A stretch of 64,000 bases of DNA, from assembly GCF_019669965.1 (NCBI RefSeq), contig NZ_AP019781.1:2295092-2359091 (forward strand). Direction: 5' to 3'. Positions 1 to 9,029 of this stretch are shown piece by piece; positions within the stretch are counted from its first letter, which is position 1; each line of letters begins with the position of its first letter. This DNA is from Methanoculleus chikugoensis (GTDB taxonomy: Archaea; Halobacteriota; Methanomicrobia; Methanomicrobiales; Methanoculleaceae). The notes beneath the pieces are model-generated. The model was not told where the DNA came from. It did not search any database and was given only the letters and a program-made list of their open reading frames with translations. A program made the position numbers and the translations under genes.

Positions 1-1280
1 CGACCGGGAAAGACTGGATCGCGGAGTTCCAGCAGCAGGAACGGGAGAGAACCGGGATCAAGTCGCTCAAGGTAGGCTACAACCGGGTCTTTGGGTACTA
101 CATCGAGGTGACGAGACCGAACCTCTCCCTGGTGCCGCCGGAGTACGAGCGGCGGCAGACGACCGCGAACGGCGAACGCTACACGATACCCGACCTCCGG
201 GAGAAGGAGGCGATGATCGCGACCGCCGAAGAGCGACTTACTGCCCTCGAAGCGGAGATCTACGCCGAACTCGTCCGGACGCTCACGGCGGAGGTCGCCG
301 GCCTCCAGGCGACCGCACGGGCGGTGGGGCTCCTCGACGTCTATGCGGCGCTTGCCGAGATCGCCGCCCGCTACGGCTACACCCGCCCGGTGATCGAGGA
401 GAGCGGCCGGATCGTCATCCGCGACGGCCGCCACCCGGTGGTGGAGCGGCACCTCCCGGTCCCGTTCGTCCCGAACGACACGGAACTCGACTCCGCCGGC
501 GACCAGATCATGATCATCACCGGGGCGAACATGGCCGGCAAGTCCACCTACATGCGGGCGGTGGCGCTCTGCTGCATCATGGCCCAGATGGGGAGTTTCG
601 TCCCGGCCCGGCATGCCACCGTCGGGATCGTCGACCGCGTCTTCACCCGGGTCGGGGCGTTCGACGACCTCGCCTCCGGACAGTCCACGTTCATGGTCGA
701 GATGCTGGAACTTGCAAACATCTTAAACAACGCGACGGCGAGAAGCCTCGTCATCCTCGACGAGATCGGGCGGGGGACGAGCACGCTCGATGGGTGTTCG
801 ATTGCCCGGGCGGTGGTGGAGTTCCTGCACGGGAAGGCGGTCGCGGGGCCGAGGACGCTCTTTGCGACCCACTTCCACGACCTGGTCGATCTCGAAGGAT
901 CGCTCAAACGGGTGAAGAACTTCCACTTTGCGGTGAAGGATACCGGAACCGACGTTGTCTTCCTCCGTAAGATCATCCCCGGCGCGACCGACCGGAGCTA
1001 CGGCGTCCACGTCGCACACCTTGCCGGGATCCCGAAGAAGGTGACCGACCGGGCGATGGAACTCCTGAAGGAGGCGTCGACCCGGGAGCTCCCGGCCGGG
1101 GTGCGGGCTCCCCGCTACACCCAGATGCTCCTCGTCGACCCCGGCGAGGGGGTCGTGGAGGAGAACCCGGCGGTCCGAGAACTCAAAACCATGAATCCCA
1201 ATGAGATGACTCCTATCGAGGCGCTGAACACCCTCTGCAGGCTCCAGAGGCTCGCGAACGGGGAGAGGAGTGAGCGATGA
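1..1280 (+). CDS. mutS: DNA mismatch repair protein MutS (5' end outside window)
   Basis: C-terminal half of the mismatch-recognition ATPase; the reading frame is open from base 3, so the start lies upstream of the window. The visible part contains the clamp/lever region and the ABC-type ATPase: Walker A (GANMAGKST, near base 520-545), Walker B with the ILDEIGRGTS signature (near 755-785) and the ATHFHDL switch histidine. Family knowledge: MutS homodimers bind mispairs and, with ATP, slide and recruit MutL. The stop overlaps the mutL start by 4 bases (ATGA), so both are translated from one message. Bacterial-type MutS in an archaeon implies ancient lateral transfer, but base composition matches its neighbours. 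Confidence 0.97.
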   Translation, partial: TGKDWIAEFQQQERERTGIKSLKVGYNRVFGYYIEVTRPNLSLVPPEYERRQTTANGERYTIPDLREKEAMIATAEERLTALEAEIYAELVRTLTAEVAGLQATARAVGLLDVYAALAEIAARYGYTRPVIEESGRIVIRDGRHPVVERHLPVPFVPNDTELDSAGDQIMIITGANMAGKSTYMRAVALCCIMAQMGSFVPARHATVGIVDRVFTRVGAFDDLASGQSTFMVEMLELANILNNATARSLVILDEIGRGTSTLDGCSIARAVVEFLHGKAVAGPRTLFATHFHDLVDLEGSLKRVKNFHFAVKDTGTDVVFLRKIIPGATDRSYGVHVAHLAGIPKKVTDRAMELLKEASTRELPAGVRAPRYTQMLLVDPGEGVVEENPAVRELKTMNPNEMTPIEALNTLCRLQRLANGERSER

Positions 1281-3034
1281 CGAAGATCCGCGTCCTCGAC
1301 CCCGACACCGTGAACCAGATCGCCGCCGGCGAGGTCGTGGAGCGGCCGGCATCGGTGGTGAAGGAACTCCTGGAGAACGCGATCGACGCGGGGTCGACGA
1401 GCATCCTCCTCGACGTCTCCTCGGACATGGCGGGGATCACGAAGATCCGGGTGACCGACAACGGGGAGGGCATGAGCGGGGAGGAGGCGGCCCTCGCGTT
1501 TCACCCCCACGCAACGAGCAAGATCCGGGAGATCGCCGACCTCTCCGCCATCCGCACCCTCGGGTTCCGGGGGGAGGCGCTCGCGAGCATCGCCGCCGTC
1601 GCGGAGGTGACCCTGGTCACCCGTCCACGGGGAGGGGGAGCGCTCGCCGGGACGCGGATCGTCGTCAGGGGCGGCGAGGTTGTGGAGGAAAGCGAGGTGG
1701 GAGCACCGGAGGGGACGACAGTCGCGGTGGAACGCCTTTTCTACAACACCCCCGCCCGTCGGAAGTTCCTCAAAAGCAGGAACACCGAGCTCGCCCACGT
1801 CTACGCGGTCGCAGAAAGTCTCGCCCTTGCCCACGGCGAGGTCGCCTTCCGGGTGGTGCAGAACGGCAAGGAGCGGATGGCGACCCAGCGATCGGGAGGG
1901 GGCTTAACCACCATCGCGGGGCTTTACGGCGCCGAACTCGCCAGGTCGCTCGTCCCGGTCGAGGGAAGGCTCCCGTTCCTCCGTATCGGCGGCTACATCT
2001 CCCGGCCGTCGGAGAGCCGGGGGAACCCCTCGCAGATCTCCGTCAGCATCAACGGGAGAAGCATCTCCTCCCGGCAGATCGCCGCCGCCGTCCGGGAGGG
2101 CTACGGCACCCTCCTCCCGAAAGACCGCTACCCGGTGGCATTCCTCGAACTCTCGATCGACACCGGTCTCGTGGACGTCAACGTCCACCCGACCAAACGG
2201 GAGGTCCGCCTCTCCCGGGAGCGGGAGATCACGGGGGCGATTGCGGCCGCAGTGGAAGAGGCACTTACAAAGCACGACCTCACACGCGAAACCCCGGACG
2301 AGCCGGTTCAGCAGCAGATCGTACCCGGGGGGGCCGAACCGGTGCCGTCACCGCCGCCGGTCGCCGAGTCCGGGGCATCCTACACGGCCGGCCACCGAAG
2401 CTTCACCCTCTCTGACAGGCAGCTCCGCCGGACGGAGACGGAAGGCGGAGAGAACCTCCTCCCCGCGATGGAGCCGATCGGACAGGTGGCCGCGACCTAC
2501 ATCGTGGCGGAGGGGAGCGACGGCACCCTCTACCTCATCGACCAGCATGCGGCCCACGAGCGGATCCTCTACGACCAGGTCTCGGAGCAGCGCGACAGGG
2601 CGGCCGGGTCGCAGGAACTGATCACGCCCGTCGTCGTCTCGCTCCCCCCGAAGGAGTCCGCTGCGCTCCGTGATGCGATCCCTCTCCTCGCAGACGGCGG
2701 GTTCGTCGTGGAGGAGTTCGGACGGGACACCTTCGCCGTCCGTGCAGTGCCGGCCGCCCTCGGCGCGGCCGAAGACCCCGGGACGATCCGGGAGGCGATC
2801 GCCGACCTCCTCGCCGACGAGTCACGAACCGCCCCTGACCGGCGTGAGGCGGTCACCTGCATCGTCGCCTGCCGTGGGGCGGTGAAGGCCGGCGCCATCC
2901 TCACGCCCGAGCAGCAGAAGCGTCTCCTCATGCAACTCGCCCGGACGAAGACCCCCTGGGCATGCCCCCACGGGAGGCCGACGGTCGTGGCGTTCGACAG
3001 ACGCAAACTCGACGGGATGTTCAGGCGGGGATGA
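1277..3034 (+). CDS. mutL: DNA mismatch repair protein MutL, endonuclease type
   Basis: 585 aa. N-terminal GHKL ATPase: ELLENAIDAG (Mg/ATP-binding Glu and Asn), DNGEGM and GFRGEAL lid. C-terminal dimerisation/nuclease domain: DQHAAHE at residues 422-428, ACRG about 535 and CPHGRP near the C-terminus, which are metal-site motifs of nicking MutL proteins from organisms without MutH. The last acid of the DQHA(X)2E(X)4E motif is Asp instead of Glu (residue 433). Known role: activated by MutS to nick the new strand. Start fixed by ATGA overlap with mutS. A T-rich tract follows about 40 bases after the stop. Confidence 0.97.
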   Translation: MTKIRVLDPDTVNQIAAGEVVERPASVVKELLENAIDAGSTSILLDVSSDMAGITKIRVTDNGEGMSGEEAALAFHPHATSKIREIADLSAIRTLGFRGEALASIAAVAEVTLVTRPRGGGALAGTRIVVRGGEVVEESEVGAPEGTTVAVERLFYNTPARRKFLKSRNTELAHVYAVAESLALAHGEVAFRVVQNGKERMATQRSGGGLTTIAGLYGAELARSLVPVEGRLPFLRIGGYISRPSESRGNPSQISVSINGRSISSRQIAAAVREGYGTLLPKDRYPVAFLELSIDTGLVDVNVHPTKREVRLSREREITGAIAAAVEEALTKHDLTRETPDEPVQQQIVPGGAEPVPSPPPVAESGASYTAGHRSFTLSDRQLRRTETEGGENLLPAMEPIGQVAATYIVAEGSDGTLYLIDQHAAHERILYDQVSEQRDRAAGSQELITPVVVSLPPKESAALRDAIPLLADGGFVVEEFGRDTFAVRAVPAALGAAEDPGTIREAIADLLADESRTAPDRREAVTCIVACRGAVKAGAILTPEQQKRLLMQLARTKTPWACPHGRPTVVAFDRRKLDGMFRRG

Positions 3035-3509
3035 AATCACCCGGGCGCCGCGATCTGAAATACCGGCGATAAACCCTTTTTTTAAAAATCAACGGGAAAA
3101 AGACGCCCCAAAAAACAAAATAGCGTATCATAATGGATTTATCCCGGGAGATCAGTATGATTATACGTCGCAGCGGACACCCGCTGCAGACGAAACGGAT
3201 TGAACTATACGATACCAGTCCAGCAGATTCGCCTCCGTATGAGAGAGGATAACTGGTACGGGCCCAGATACACGACCGGACTGTCGAATAGCAGATCGGT
3301 ATTCTCGCCCGCGGCCCTCCTCTCCGGTCACCCGCGAGATCCTGCTGGGAAAGAACAGGTGACGGGGAAACACCCCTAAACGTCCTGCCGGAGATGATTG
3401 TCTCTCGACAACACCATCTCCCCGCCACCTTTTTTTCTGATGATCCCGAACTCACGGTCAGGGCTGTTACTCTCGGTGCTTCCGGATAGGGGTGCGGGGC
3501 AAAAAAAAG
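3035..3509. other. Convergent intergenic region, no gene seen
   Basis: About 475 bases between the ends of mutL and the PsbP-like gene. It is more AT-rich than the coding DNA. T7 tract at about 3077-3083 (for mutL) and A8 tract at 3501-3508 (T8 on the minus strand, just after the minus gene's stop) are likely archaeal terminators. Between them I found no frame with coding character and no tRNA-like fold. Confidence 0.6.
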
Positions 3510-4109
3510 TTAGAGGAAACGGAACGACTCCGCCGTCGGAGCCGCGTCGACGTTGTAAACATCGTACTCGGGGGGGAAGACCGTGTGCATGACCGAGTAG
3601 ATGACGCCGTCGTTGACGCCGTAACGGATGACGAAGGTATACCGGTCCTCATCGACGATGGGGACGGAGAAGACCGACTCGTACGCCGGAACGCCGTCAA
3701 GGGAGATCTCCTCCGTCGAGACCCATTCGGCACCGATATCGGTCTTGAGATTCTCGGCGTAGGTCGCGTTCAGCGCTTCGAGAACGTTCTCGACGTCCCC
3801 TTGAGTCGAAAGCGGGTTCGTGTTCACGCGAACCTCCTCGTGCTTATCCGGCGAGGAGAACCAGACGCTCTCGCCGGATTCGGTGTAGAACCACCCCTCC
3901 GGGCAGGTGACGGCATACCCGTAGGTGGCGTTGACGTAGGTGCCGTTCCCGGGAACGGGTGCCGGGGTCGGGGTCGGAGCCGGGGTAGGCGGTTGGGTCG
4001 GGCCGGGGTCGGGCGGTTGCGGCGCGGAGAGCCCCGGCAGCAGAACCGCCAGGACAACGACGAGGGCAACCACGAAGACCCCGGCGATCAGCAGTCTCTC
4101 TGTTCTCAT
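3510..4109 (-). CDS. Membrane-anchored PsbP-like protein
   Basis: 199 aa. One N-terminal hydrophobic segment (about residues 8-28), then a Pro/Thr-rich linker (about 29-54) and a globular domain starting with YVNATYGYAVTCPEGW. The pattern 'Y.N..YG..v..P.gW' and the following beta-rich region resemble PsbP/PsbP-like domains that occur in many methanogen surface proteins. Inferred to be anchored in the cytoplasmic membrane with the domain outside. No catalytic residues are evident and the function is unknown. A T8 tract follows the stop directly. Confidence 0.75.
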   Translation of the reverse strand: MRTERLLIAGVFVVALVVVLAVLLPGLSAPQPPDPGPTQPPTPAPTPTPAPVPGNGTYVNATYGYAVTCPEGWFYTESGESVWFSSPDKHEEVRVNTNPLSTQGDVENVLEALNATYAENLKTDIGAEWVSTEEISLDGVPAYESVFSVPIVDEDRYTFVIRYGVNDGVIYSVMHTVFPPEYDVYNVDAAPTAESFRFL

Positions 4110-4151
4110 ACTATCCGGTACGTAGCCCGGGAGAAGATAAATATCCTTCAG

Positions 4152-5012
4152 TCAGGCTGCCGGGTCGGGCGCAGGGGCACGAAGATCGGCGAGCAGGTCG
4201 TCGACAGTATTCACGTATTTCACCCGGATGCCGAGGTTCTCCTCGATATACTCTTTTGAATCCACAATGGGCGGCCATTGCCGTGATATTCGCAGTCCGC
4301 CGAACGATCGGGTTCCCTCATGGTAATCGAACACTTGATTGTTCTCGTCGGAGAGGATGAGGAGCGTCTTCCCGCCGCGGCGAGCAGCCTCGGCCTTCTC
4401 GAGGATCCCGCCGACCGGGCCGATCCTCCCATCCTCGTCGATGGTTCCCGTCACGGTCACGCTCTCGTTGAGCGGGACATCCTCCAGCACCGAGAGGAGG
4501 AGCGCGGCCATCAGCGCCCCCGCACTGGGGCCGTCGATCTCGGAGATATCCTCCGGCCCCTGGATGCTGAAGATGATGTCGCTCTTCGTAAGATCCGCAC
4601 GGGACCGGTTGGCGGCGACGACGACCGCGAGGTTCGCGGCGTCCTGAAAGGCTATCCCCATCAGAGGCGTCGTCTGGACGAGCACCCTCCCTCTCCCGGG
4701 CACGACCTCGACCGAGACGTTCACCATCGCCCCCTCTTCGGTCATCTCCTCGTAGAAGAACGGGCCGCCCCGGTCGACCTCGATCTTCTGGAGGATGACC
4801 GGCGCCTGCATCGAGGCGGCGCTTCCGTTTTCGACCGCCTCCACGGGGAGGAGGGGGGCGACGGTCGCGGTCGGGAGGGGTTCGGCCTCCCCGGGTCTGG
4901 AGAGCGCCGGGGAGAGGTCGTCCGACGGCATGAGAACAACGGCCAGGAGGAAGACATTCGCAACAAGCGACAGAACAAGCAGAATTGTCAGGGTCCTCTC
5001 CCGTATGCGCAT
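4152..5012 (-). CDS. Membrane-anchored Lon-type (S16) serine protease
   Basis: 286 aa from the chosen ATG. Residues about 6-30 form one membrane anchor. The C-terminal S16 domain carries the catalytic Ser in DGPSAGALMAALLLS and the catalytic Lys in GGILEKAEAARRGG, the Ser-Lys dyad of Lon. There is no AAA+ domain, so this is not a complete Lon; an ATP-independent membrane-associated S16 protease is inferred. A TATA-like element (AAATTATATAT on the minus strand, about 5039-5049) sits 30-35 bases upstream, which rules out the longer frame to 5177 as coding and suggests a very short leader. An in-frame ATG at 5030 is the alternative start. Confidence 0.85.
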   Translation of the reverse strand: MRIRERTLTILLVLSLVANVFLLAVVLMPSDDLSPALSRPGEAEPLPTATVAPLLPVEAVENGSAASMQAPVILQKIEVDRGGPFFYEEMTEEGAMVNVSVEVVPGRGRVLVQTTPLMGIAFQDAANLAVVVAANRSRADLTKSDIIFSIQGPEDISEIDGPSAGALMAALLLSVLEDVPLNESVTVTGTIDEDGRIGPVGGILEKAEAARRGGKTLLILSDENNQVFDYHEGTRSFGGLRISRQWPPIVDSKEYIEENLGIRVKYVNTVDDLLADLRAPAPDPAA

Positions 5013-5055
5013 ATGCTGCCCGAATACCATGCATCCGGATATATAATTTTCTGGT

Positions 5056-5101
5056 GAGCGACGTTCCGAAGGAACGGAGCTCGAGCACCCCAAGGTGCGA
5101 G
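5056..5101. repeat. Hairpin repeat unit, copy 1
   Basis: Contains GTTCC-gaa-GGAAC followed by GCACC-ccaa-GGTGC, two short stems joined by an AGCTCGA word. An inverted copy lies at 60824-60870: the same two hairpins in the same relative order when read on the minus strand, differing at few positions and by one base in the first loop. Confidence 0.75.
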
Positions 5102-5227
5102 TTGCGGCGGCCCGAAGAACGACTTTCCCGCCCAGGTCCCATGCAGGCCCGGGGCAGGAAAAAAACGGGGGCAACACCGGGCGGAGACGTTTAGCGTTTC
5201 GCCTCGAGATCTCTGCAATCCGGCCGA

Positions 5228-5247
5228 GTTAATCCACATCAATTAAC
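5228..5247. promoter_or_regulatory. Candidate operator palindrome before uptake operon
   Basis: Perfect inverted repeat GTTAAT-N8-ATTAAC located 117 bases before the fecB-like start. It is AT-rich in a GC-rich region and symmetrical, as expected for a dimeric regulator site. Which regulator binds is unknown; a metal-responsive repressor would fit the operon, but this is inference. Confidence 0.4.
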
Positions 5248-5363
5248 CCAAGCCCAAAAGAGAACCGTTTTTTACCTCCCGAAGAGATTTCTCACCAGTT
5301 CGGCGGGACCGCTCCCGATGGTGGTCTGTTCCCGCTGTATACCGGATTACAGGAGTAACAATA

Positions 5364-6470
5364 ATGAAAACCAGTTACATGCTCTGCACACTCATCATCG
5401 CAGCAGGCATACTCTGCTGCGGTTGCACGACAACAACAACGCTGGAAGATCCGGCCGCGACACGAACGATCACCGACATGGAGGGAAACCGGATCACGCT
5501 TCCTGCAGAGGGGGCGACGTTCGGTGTCTTCGGAGGCCCCATCAGCCAGGTGCCCTACCTCCTCGGAGCGAACGCCAGTGTCACTGCAGTCACGAAAGGA
5601 CCGCAGATGATGGAGATGATGCAGGAGATGGACCCGGGCATCATCGATAAACCGGCGCCGCGGACGACAAACGGCAACGTGAACATCGAAGAGCTCCTGG
5701 TCGCGAACCCCGACTGCGTCATCGCCTTCGATGTCGACGGGAAGATCGTGGAATCCCAAACCGATATCCCGGTCATCTGCCTCTCCGGGACAATGAGCGA
5801 CGGGTTCGATGAGATGCGGCAGGAGATCACCTTCATGGGCGAGGTCTTCCAGAACCCCGATAGGGCACGGGCCTACATCGATTACCTTGATGGAACCCTC
5901 GCGTTCCTCCGTGAACGCACTGCCGATATCCCCGAAGACGAACGCGTCACCATCTTCTTGGGCGAGGGCGTAAGCCATCTCCAGACGCTTGGAGGCGACA
6001 CGTTCTTTACCGAGTGGACCGACGCTGCGGGATGCAGAAACGCTGTCGCCGGCATCGAGACCACGCAGGGACAGCAGGAGGGAATGCACACGGGTATCAA
6101 CGAGATCTCGATGGAGCAGGTCCTTGCCGTCGACCCCGACATCATCATCATCGATACCGGCAGCCCCGCCGACCTTGAAAACGACAGCCGCTGGAAAGAA
6201 CTCAGTGCCGTCAAAGACGGCCGTGTCTACAAGCAACCTACCGGACTCTTCCTCTGGAGCCGGCCGTCCGCCGAGTCCGCCGTCCTCTACCCGCTCTGGC
6301 TTTCCTACGCTGCCTACCCCAACCGCTTCGAGGACGTTCCGCTCACCGACCGGGTGAAGGACTTCTACACTGAGATATACGGCTTCCCCATCACCGATGC
6401 GCAGGCGCAGAAAGTCATCGACGGCACCTACGGCAGCGTGACGTTCGGCCAGGTGAAGCAGTCCGGATGA
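5364..6470 (+). CDS. FecB/BtuF-type substrate-binding lipoprotein
   Basis: 368 aa. Signal peptide with Cys-rich lipobox (residues about 8-21, GILCCGC) followed by a Thr-rich linker. Then a cluster A-2 (TroA/FecB superfamily) fold: RTITDMEGNRITLP opening strand, ANPDCVIAF and VDPDIIIID lobe strands, and a long interdomain helix (about 155-185). Family members bind iron-siderophores, heme, cobalamin or other chelates outside the membrane. Substrate cannot be read from sequence. First gene of a five-gene operon; RBS GGAG 8 bases upstream. The permease start overlaps its stop (ATGA). Confidence 0.92.
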   Translation: MKTSYMLCTLIIAAGILCCGCTTTTTLEDPAATRTITDMEGNRITLPAEGATFGVFGGPISQVPYLLGANASVTAVTKGPQMMEMMQEMDPGIIDKPAPRTTNGNVNIEELLVANPDCVIAFDVDGKIVESQTDIPVICLSGTMSDGFDEMRQEITFMGEVFQNPDRARAYIDYLDGTLAFLRERTADIPEDERVTIFLGEGVSHLQTLGGDTFFTEWTDAAGCRNAVAGIETTQGQQEGMHTGINEISMEQVLAVDPDIIIIDTGSPADLENDSRWKELSAVKDGRVYKQPTGLFLWSRPSAESAVLYPLWLSYAAYPNRFEDVPLTDRVKDFYTEIYGFPITDAQAQKVIDGTYGSVTFGQVKQSG

Positions 6471-7585
6471 GACCAGAGCCGACAGGCACCCGGGATGCGC
6501 ACGGGGGGGGAGGAGGGGGAGCCCCGGCGACCGGAACGGCAGCTGCAACGCCGGGACAGGCACTCAGCAGGAGTTGGGGTGAGCAGCATCCCGGCACCAT
6601 CCTGGTGCTCCTCCTCGGCGTGCTCGGGGTTGCAGCGTTCGTCGCCCTGATGGCCGGCCGGTACATGCTCCCGCCTGAGACGGTTATAGCGGTGATCCTG
6701 AGCTCGGTCTTCCCAATCGAGGCGACCTGGGGAGCAACAGCGGCCTCCGCCGTCGTCAACGTCCGCATCCCCCGGATCATCGCCGGCCTCCTCGTCGGAG
6801 CCGGGCTTGCCGTCAGCGGGGCCTCGTTCCAGGGGATGTTCAGGAACCCCCTGGTCTCCTCGCAGATCCTCGGCGTGGCCTCCGGCGCGGGCTTCGGAGC
6901 GGCGATCGGCATCCTCCTCTCGGACAGCCTCGTCCTCGTCCAGATCCTTTCGTTCGTCTTCGGCCTGCTCGCCGTGGGGATGGCCTACGGGCTCAGCCGG
7001 GTCAGGAGCACGACGCCGATCCTGATGCTCGTCCTCTCGGGCATCGTGATCGCATCGCTCTTCTCGGCCCTCACCTCGATGGTGAAGTACGTGGCCGACC
7101 CGATGAACAAGATGCCGGCGATTGTCTTCTGGCTGCTCGGGTCGCTCAACCACGTCTCGGCGCCGGACCTGATGGTCCTCGGCCCGATCGTCGCAGTCTC
7201 GATAGGAGGGCTGCTTGCTGTCCGGTGGCGAATCAACGTCCTCACGATGGGCGACGAGGAGGCACGGGCGCTCGGGGTGAACACCGAGCGCTTAAAGGTC
7301 GTCATCATCCTGCTCTCGACGGTGATCACCGCTGCTGCGGTCTGCATGAGCGGGATCATCGGGTGGATCGGGCTTGTCATCCCGCATATGGGACGGATGC
7401 TCGTCGGACCGGACAACCGCTACCTTTTGCCGGTCTCGGTCCTTCTTGGTGGATCGTTCCTGATCGTCGTCGACACCATCGCAAGGACGGCAGCCCCTGC
7501 CGAGATCCCGATCGGCATCCTGACGGCGGTCATCGGGGCGCCGATATTTGCGATACTCCTCCGGCGGAACAACCCGGGGTGGTGA
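6467..7585 (+). CDS. FecCD-family ABC transporter permease
   Basis: 372 aa, about ten membrane segments. Family landmarks: RIPRIIAGLLVGAGLAVSG, the GASFQGMFRNPLVSSQILG signature of the FecCD/BtuC family, and the GDEEARALGV coupling helix that contacts the ATPase. Moves the chelate delivered by the upstream lipoprotein across the membrane as a homodimer. The N-terminus has an unusual extension of about 45 residues rich in Gly, Ala and Thr, encoded partly by a G8 tract at 6503-6510; a later start inside this stretch cannot be excluded. Confidence 0.93.
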   Translation: MRPEPTGTRDAHGGGGGGAPATGTAAATPGQALSRSWGEQHPGTILVLLLGVLGVAAFVALMAGRYMLPPETVIAVILSSVFPIEATWGATAASAVVNVRIPRIIAGLLVGAGLAVSGASFQGMFRNPLVSSQILGVASGAGFGAAIGILLSDSLVLVQILSFVFGLLAVGMAYGLSRVRSTTPILMLVLSGIVIASLFSALTSMVKYVADPMNKMPAIVFWLLGSLNHVSAPDLMVLGPIVAVSIGGLLAVRWRINVLTMGDEEARALGVNTERLKVVIILLSTVITAAAVCMSGIIGWIGLVIPHMGRMLVGPDNRYLLPVSVLLGGSFLIVVDTIARTAAPAEIPIGILTAVIGAPIFAILLRRNNPGW

Positions 7586-7587
7586 GC

Positions 7588-8385
7588 ATGGGGAACCGCA
7601 TCAGCGTAGAGGATATATCGTTCAACTATCCGGGCGGAGCCGCCGTTTTTACGGGCATCACGCTCGCCGTGGAAGAAGGATGCGTATACTCGCTCCTTGG
7701 TCCGAACGGCACGGGGAAGTCCACGCTTCTCAAGTGCATGGCCGGGCTCATCTCCCCCTCGCAGGGCCGCGTTCTTCTTGACGGCCGCGACATCGCAGGG
7801 ATGCAGCCGCACGAGATCGCCCGGCAGATCGGGTTCGTTCCCCAGACGCAGGTCTCGCCGTTTCCGTTCATGGTCAGGGACATCGTCCTGATGGGCAGGG
7901 CGTCCCACCTCGGCCCGTTTGCAACCCCGTCGGCAGAGGACGAAGAGATTGCTGCCGACGCTCTCGACCGGGTCGGCATCTCTCGCCTCGCCGAGAGGCC
8001 ATGCACAGGGATCAGCGGCGGCGAGTGGCAACTTGTCCTGATCGCGCGGGCGATTGCACAGCGTCCGGGGATTCTCCTCCTCGACGAGCCGACGTCCCAC
8101 CTGGACCTCGGCAATCAGGTGCGGGTGCTCAACGTCATCGGGGGACTCGCAGAGGACGGAATGACCATTGTCGTTGCGACCCATTTCCCCGATCACGCGC
8201 TTCTGACGTCGAACCGGGTCGCAATCCTGAAAGATCAAAGAATCCTTGCCATAGGGTGCCCCGAGGAGGTTATCGGCGAGGATACGATGCGTCGTGCCTA
8301 CGGCACGGACGTTCATATCGTACACCTCGGCGATCCGATCAACCGGCGGATCTGCGTACCTGTGGCAGGAAAGGTGATACCATGA
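7588..8385 (+). CDS. FecE/BtuD-type ABC transporter ATP-binding protein
   Basis: 265 aa. Walker A GPNGTGKST (residues 38-46), Q-loop in FVPQTQ, signature ISGGEWQL, Walker B ILLLDEPTSHLD and switch His in VATHFPDH. Energises the FecCD-type permease. The ATG chosen lies 2 bases after the permease stop; the frame is open further upstream but only as a shadow of the permease gene. Its stop overlaps the methyltransferase start (ATGA), so the next gene is part of the same message. Confidence 0.94.
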   Translation: MGNRISVEDISFNYPGGAAVFTGITLAVEEGCVYSLLGPNGTGKSTLLKCMAGLISPSQGRVLLDGRDIAGMQPHEIARQIGFVPQTQVSPFPFMVRDIVLMGRASHLGPFATPSAEDEEIAADALDRVGISRLAERPCTGISGGEWQLVLIARAIAQRPGILLLDEPTSHLDLGNQVRVLNVIGGLAEDGMTIVVATHFPDHALLTSNRVAILKDQRILAIGCPEEVIGEDTMRRAYGTDVHIVHLGDPINRRICVPVAGKVIP

Positions 8386-9023
8386 CCGAGCAACCACATA
8401 ACCAGTTCACCGGCAGAGGTGCCGGGAGGATGGATGCCATCGCCAAAGGGCCGTTTGCGCCGATATACCCGGTCATCGCCCAGCAGATCCTCGATACCTG
8501 CAGTATTTCCGCAGGCAGATGCATCGATATCGGATGCGGGCCGGGACACCTGGCAATGGCGCTCGCGGCCGCAAGCGACCTTGTTATCGACGCTCTCGAC
8601 TCATCGGCCGATATGCTTGAGATAGCAGAACACAATATCCGGAAGGCCGGGCTCGCCGATCGCGTACACCCGGTCCGCGGCGACGTCAATGACCTGCCCT
8701 ACGACGACGGCTCCGTCGATCTCATCGTGAGCCGCGGCTCGCTCTTCTTCTGGGAGAATCGGGTGCGGGCGTTCTCGGAGATCCGGCGGATTCTCCGGCC
8801 CGGCGGAAGGACGTTTGTTGGCGGAGGATTCGGCACTCCTGCCCTGAAGGCAGCAATTACAGAGAAGATGCGCGAAATTGACCCGGAATGGGAGGCAAAG
8901 GCCGCGGAACGCCTCTCACGGAAGAACAAGGATGCCATCCGCCGGGAACTGGAACAGGCAGGGATAACGGCATACGATATCCACGAGGATGAAGCCGCGT
9001 TCTGGATAATCATGGAGAGGTAA
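8382..9023 (+). CDS. Class I SAM-dependent methyltransferase of the uptake operon
   Basis: 213 aa. Rossmann methyltransferase: motif I IDIGCGPGHLAMAL, acidic motif II IDALDSS, motif IV-like NDLPYDDGSVDLIVSRG and post-motif LRPGGRTFVGGG (UbiE/Tam-like architecture). The substrate is unknown. Four-base overlap with the ATPase gene and 6 bases to the radical-SAM gene make it an integral operon member, so it probably acts on, or on the route of, the imported compound. This is inference from context. Confidence 0.88.
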   Translation: MTEQPHNQFTGRGAGRMDAIAKGPFAPIYPVIAQQILDTCSISAGRCIDIGCGPGHLAMALAAASDLVIDALDSSADMLEIAEHNIRKAGLADRVHPVRGDVNDLPYDDGSVDLIVSRGSLFFWENRVRAFSEIRRILRPGGRTFVGGGFGTPALKAAITEKMREIDPEWEAKAAERLSRKNKDAIRRELEQAGITAYDIHEDEAAFWIIMER

Positions 9024-9029
9024 TAGCGG

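Larger units (their letters stand above)
5013..5363. other. Divergent promoter region with hairpin repeat
   Basis: 351 bases between the S16 protease and the uptake operon. Contents: the protease TATA box (about 5039-5049), a hairpin repeat unit (5056-5101), a GTTAAT/ATTAAC palindrome (5228-5247), a T6 tract near 5269 and a good ribosome binding site (GGAG, about 5353) before the lipoprotein ATG at 5364. No coding frame supported. Confidence 0.6.

Noticed and set aside
4152-5177. Longer S16 protease start at 5177
   Set aside because: The added 55 residues lack protein character and would place a clear TATA box and part of a hairpin repeat inside the coding region.
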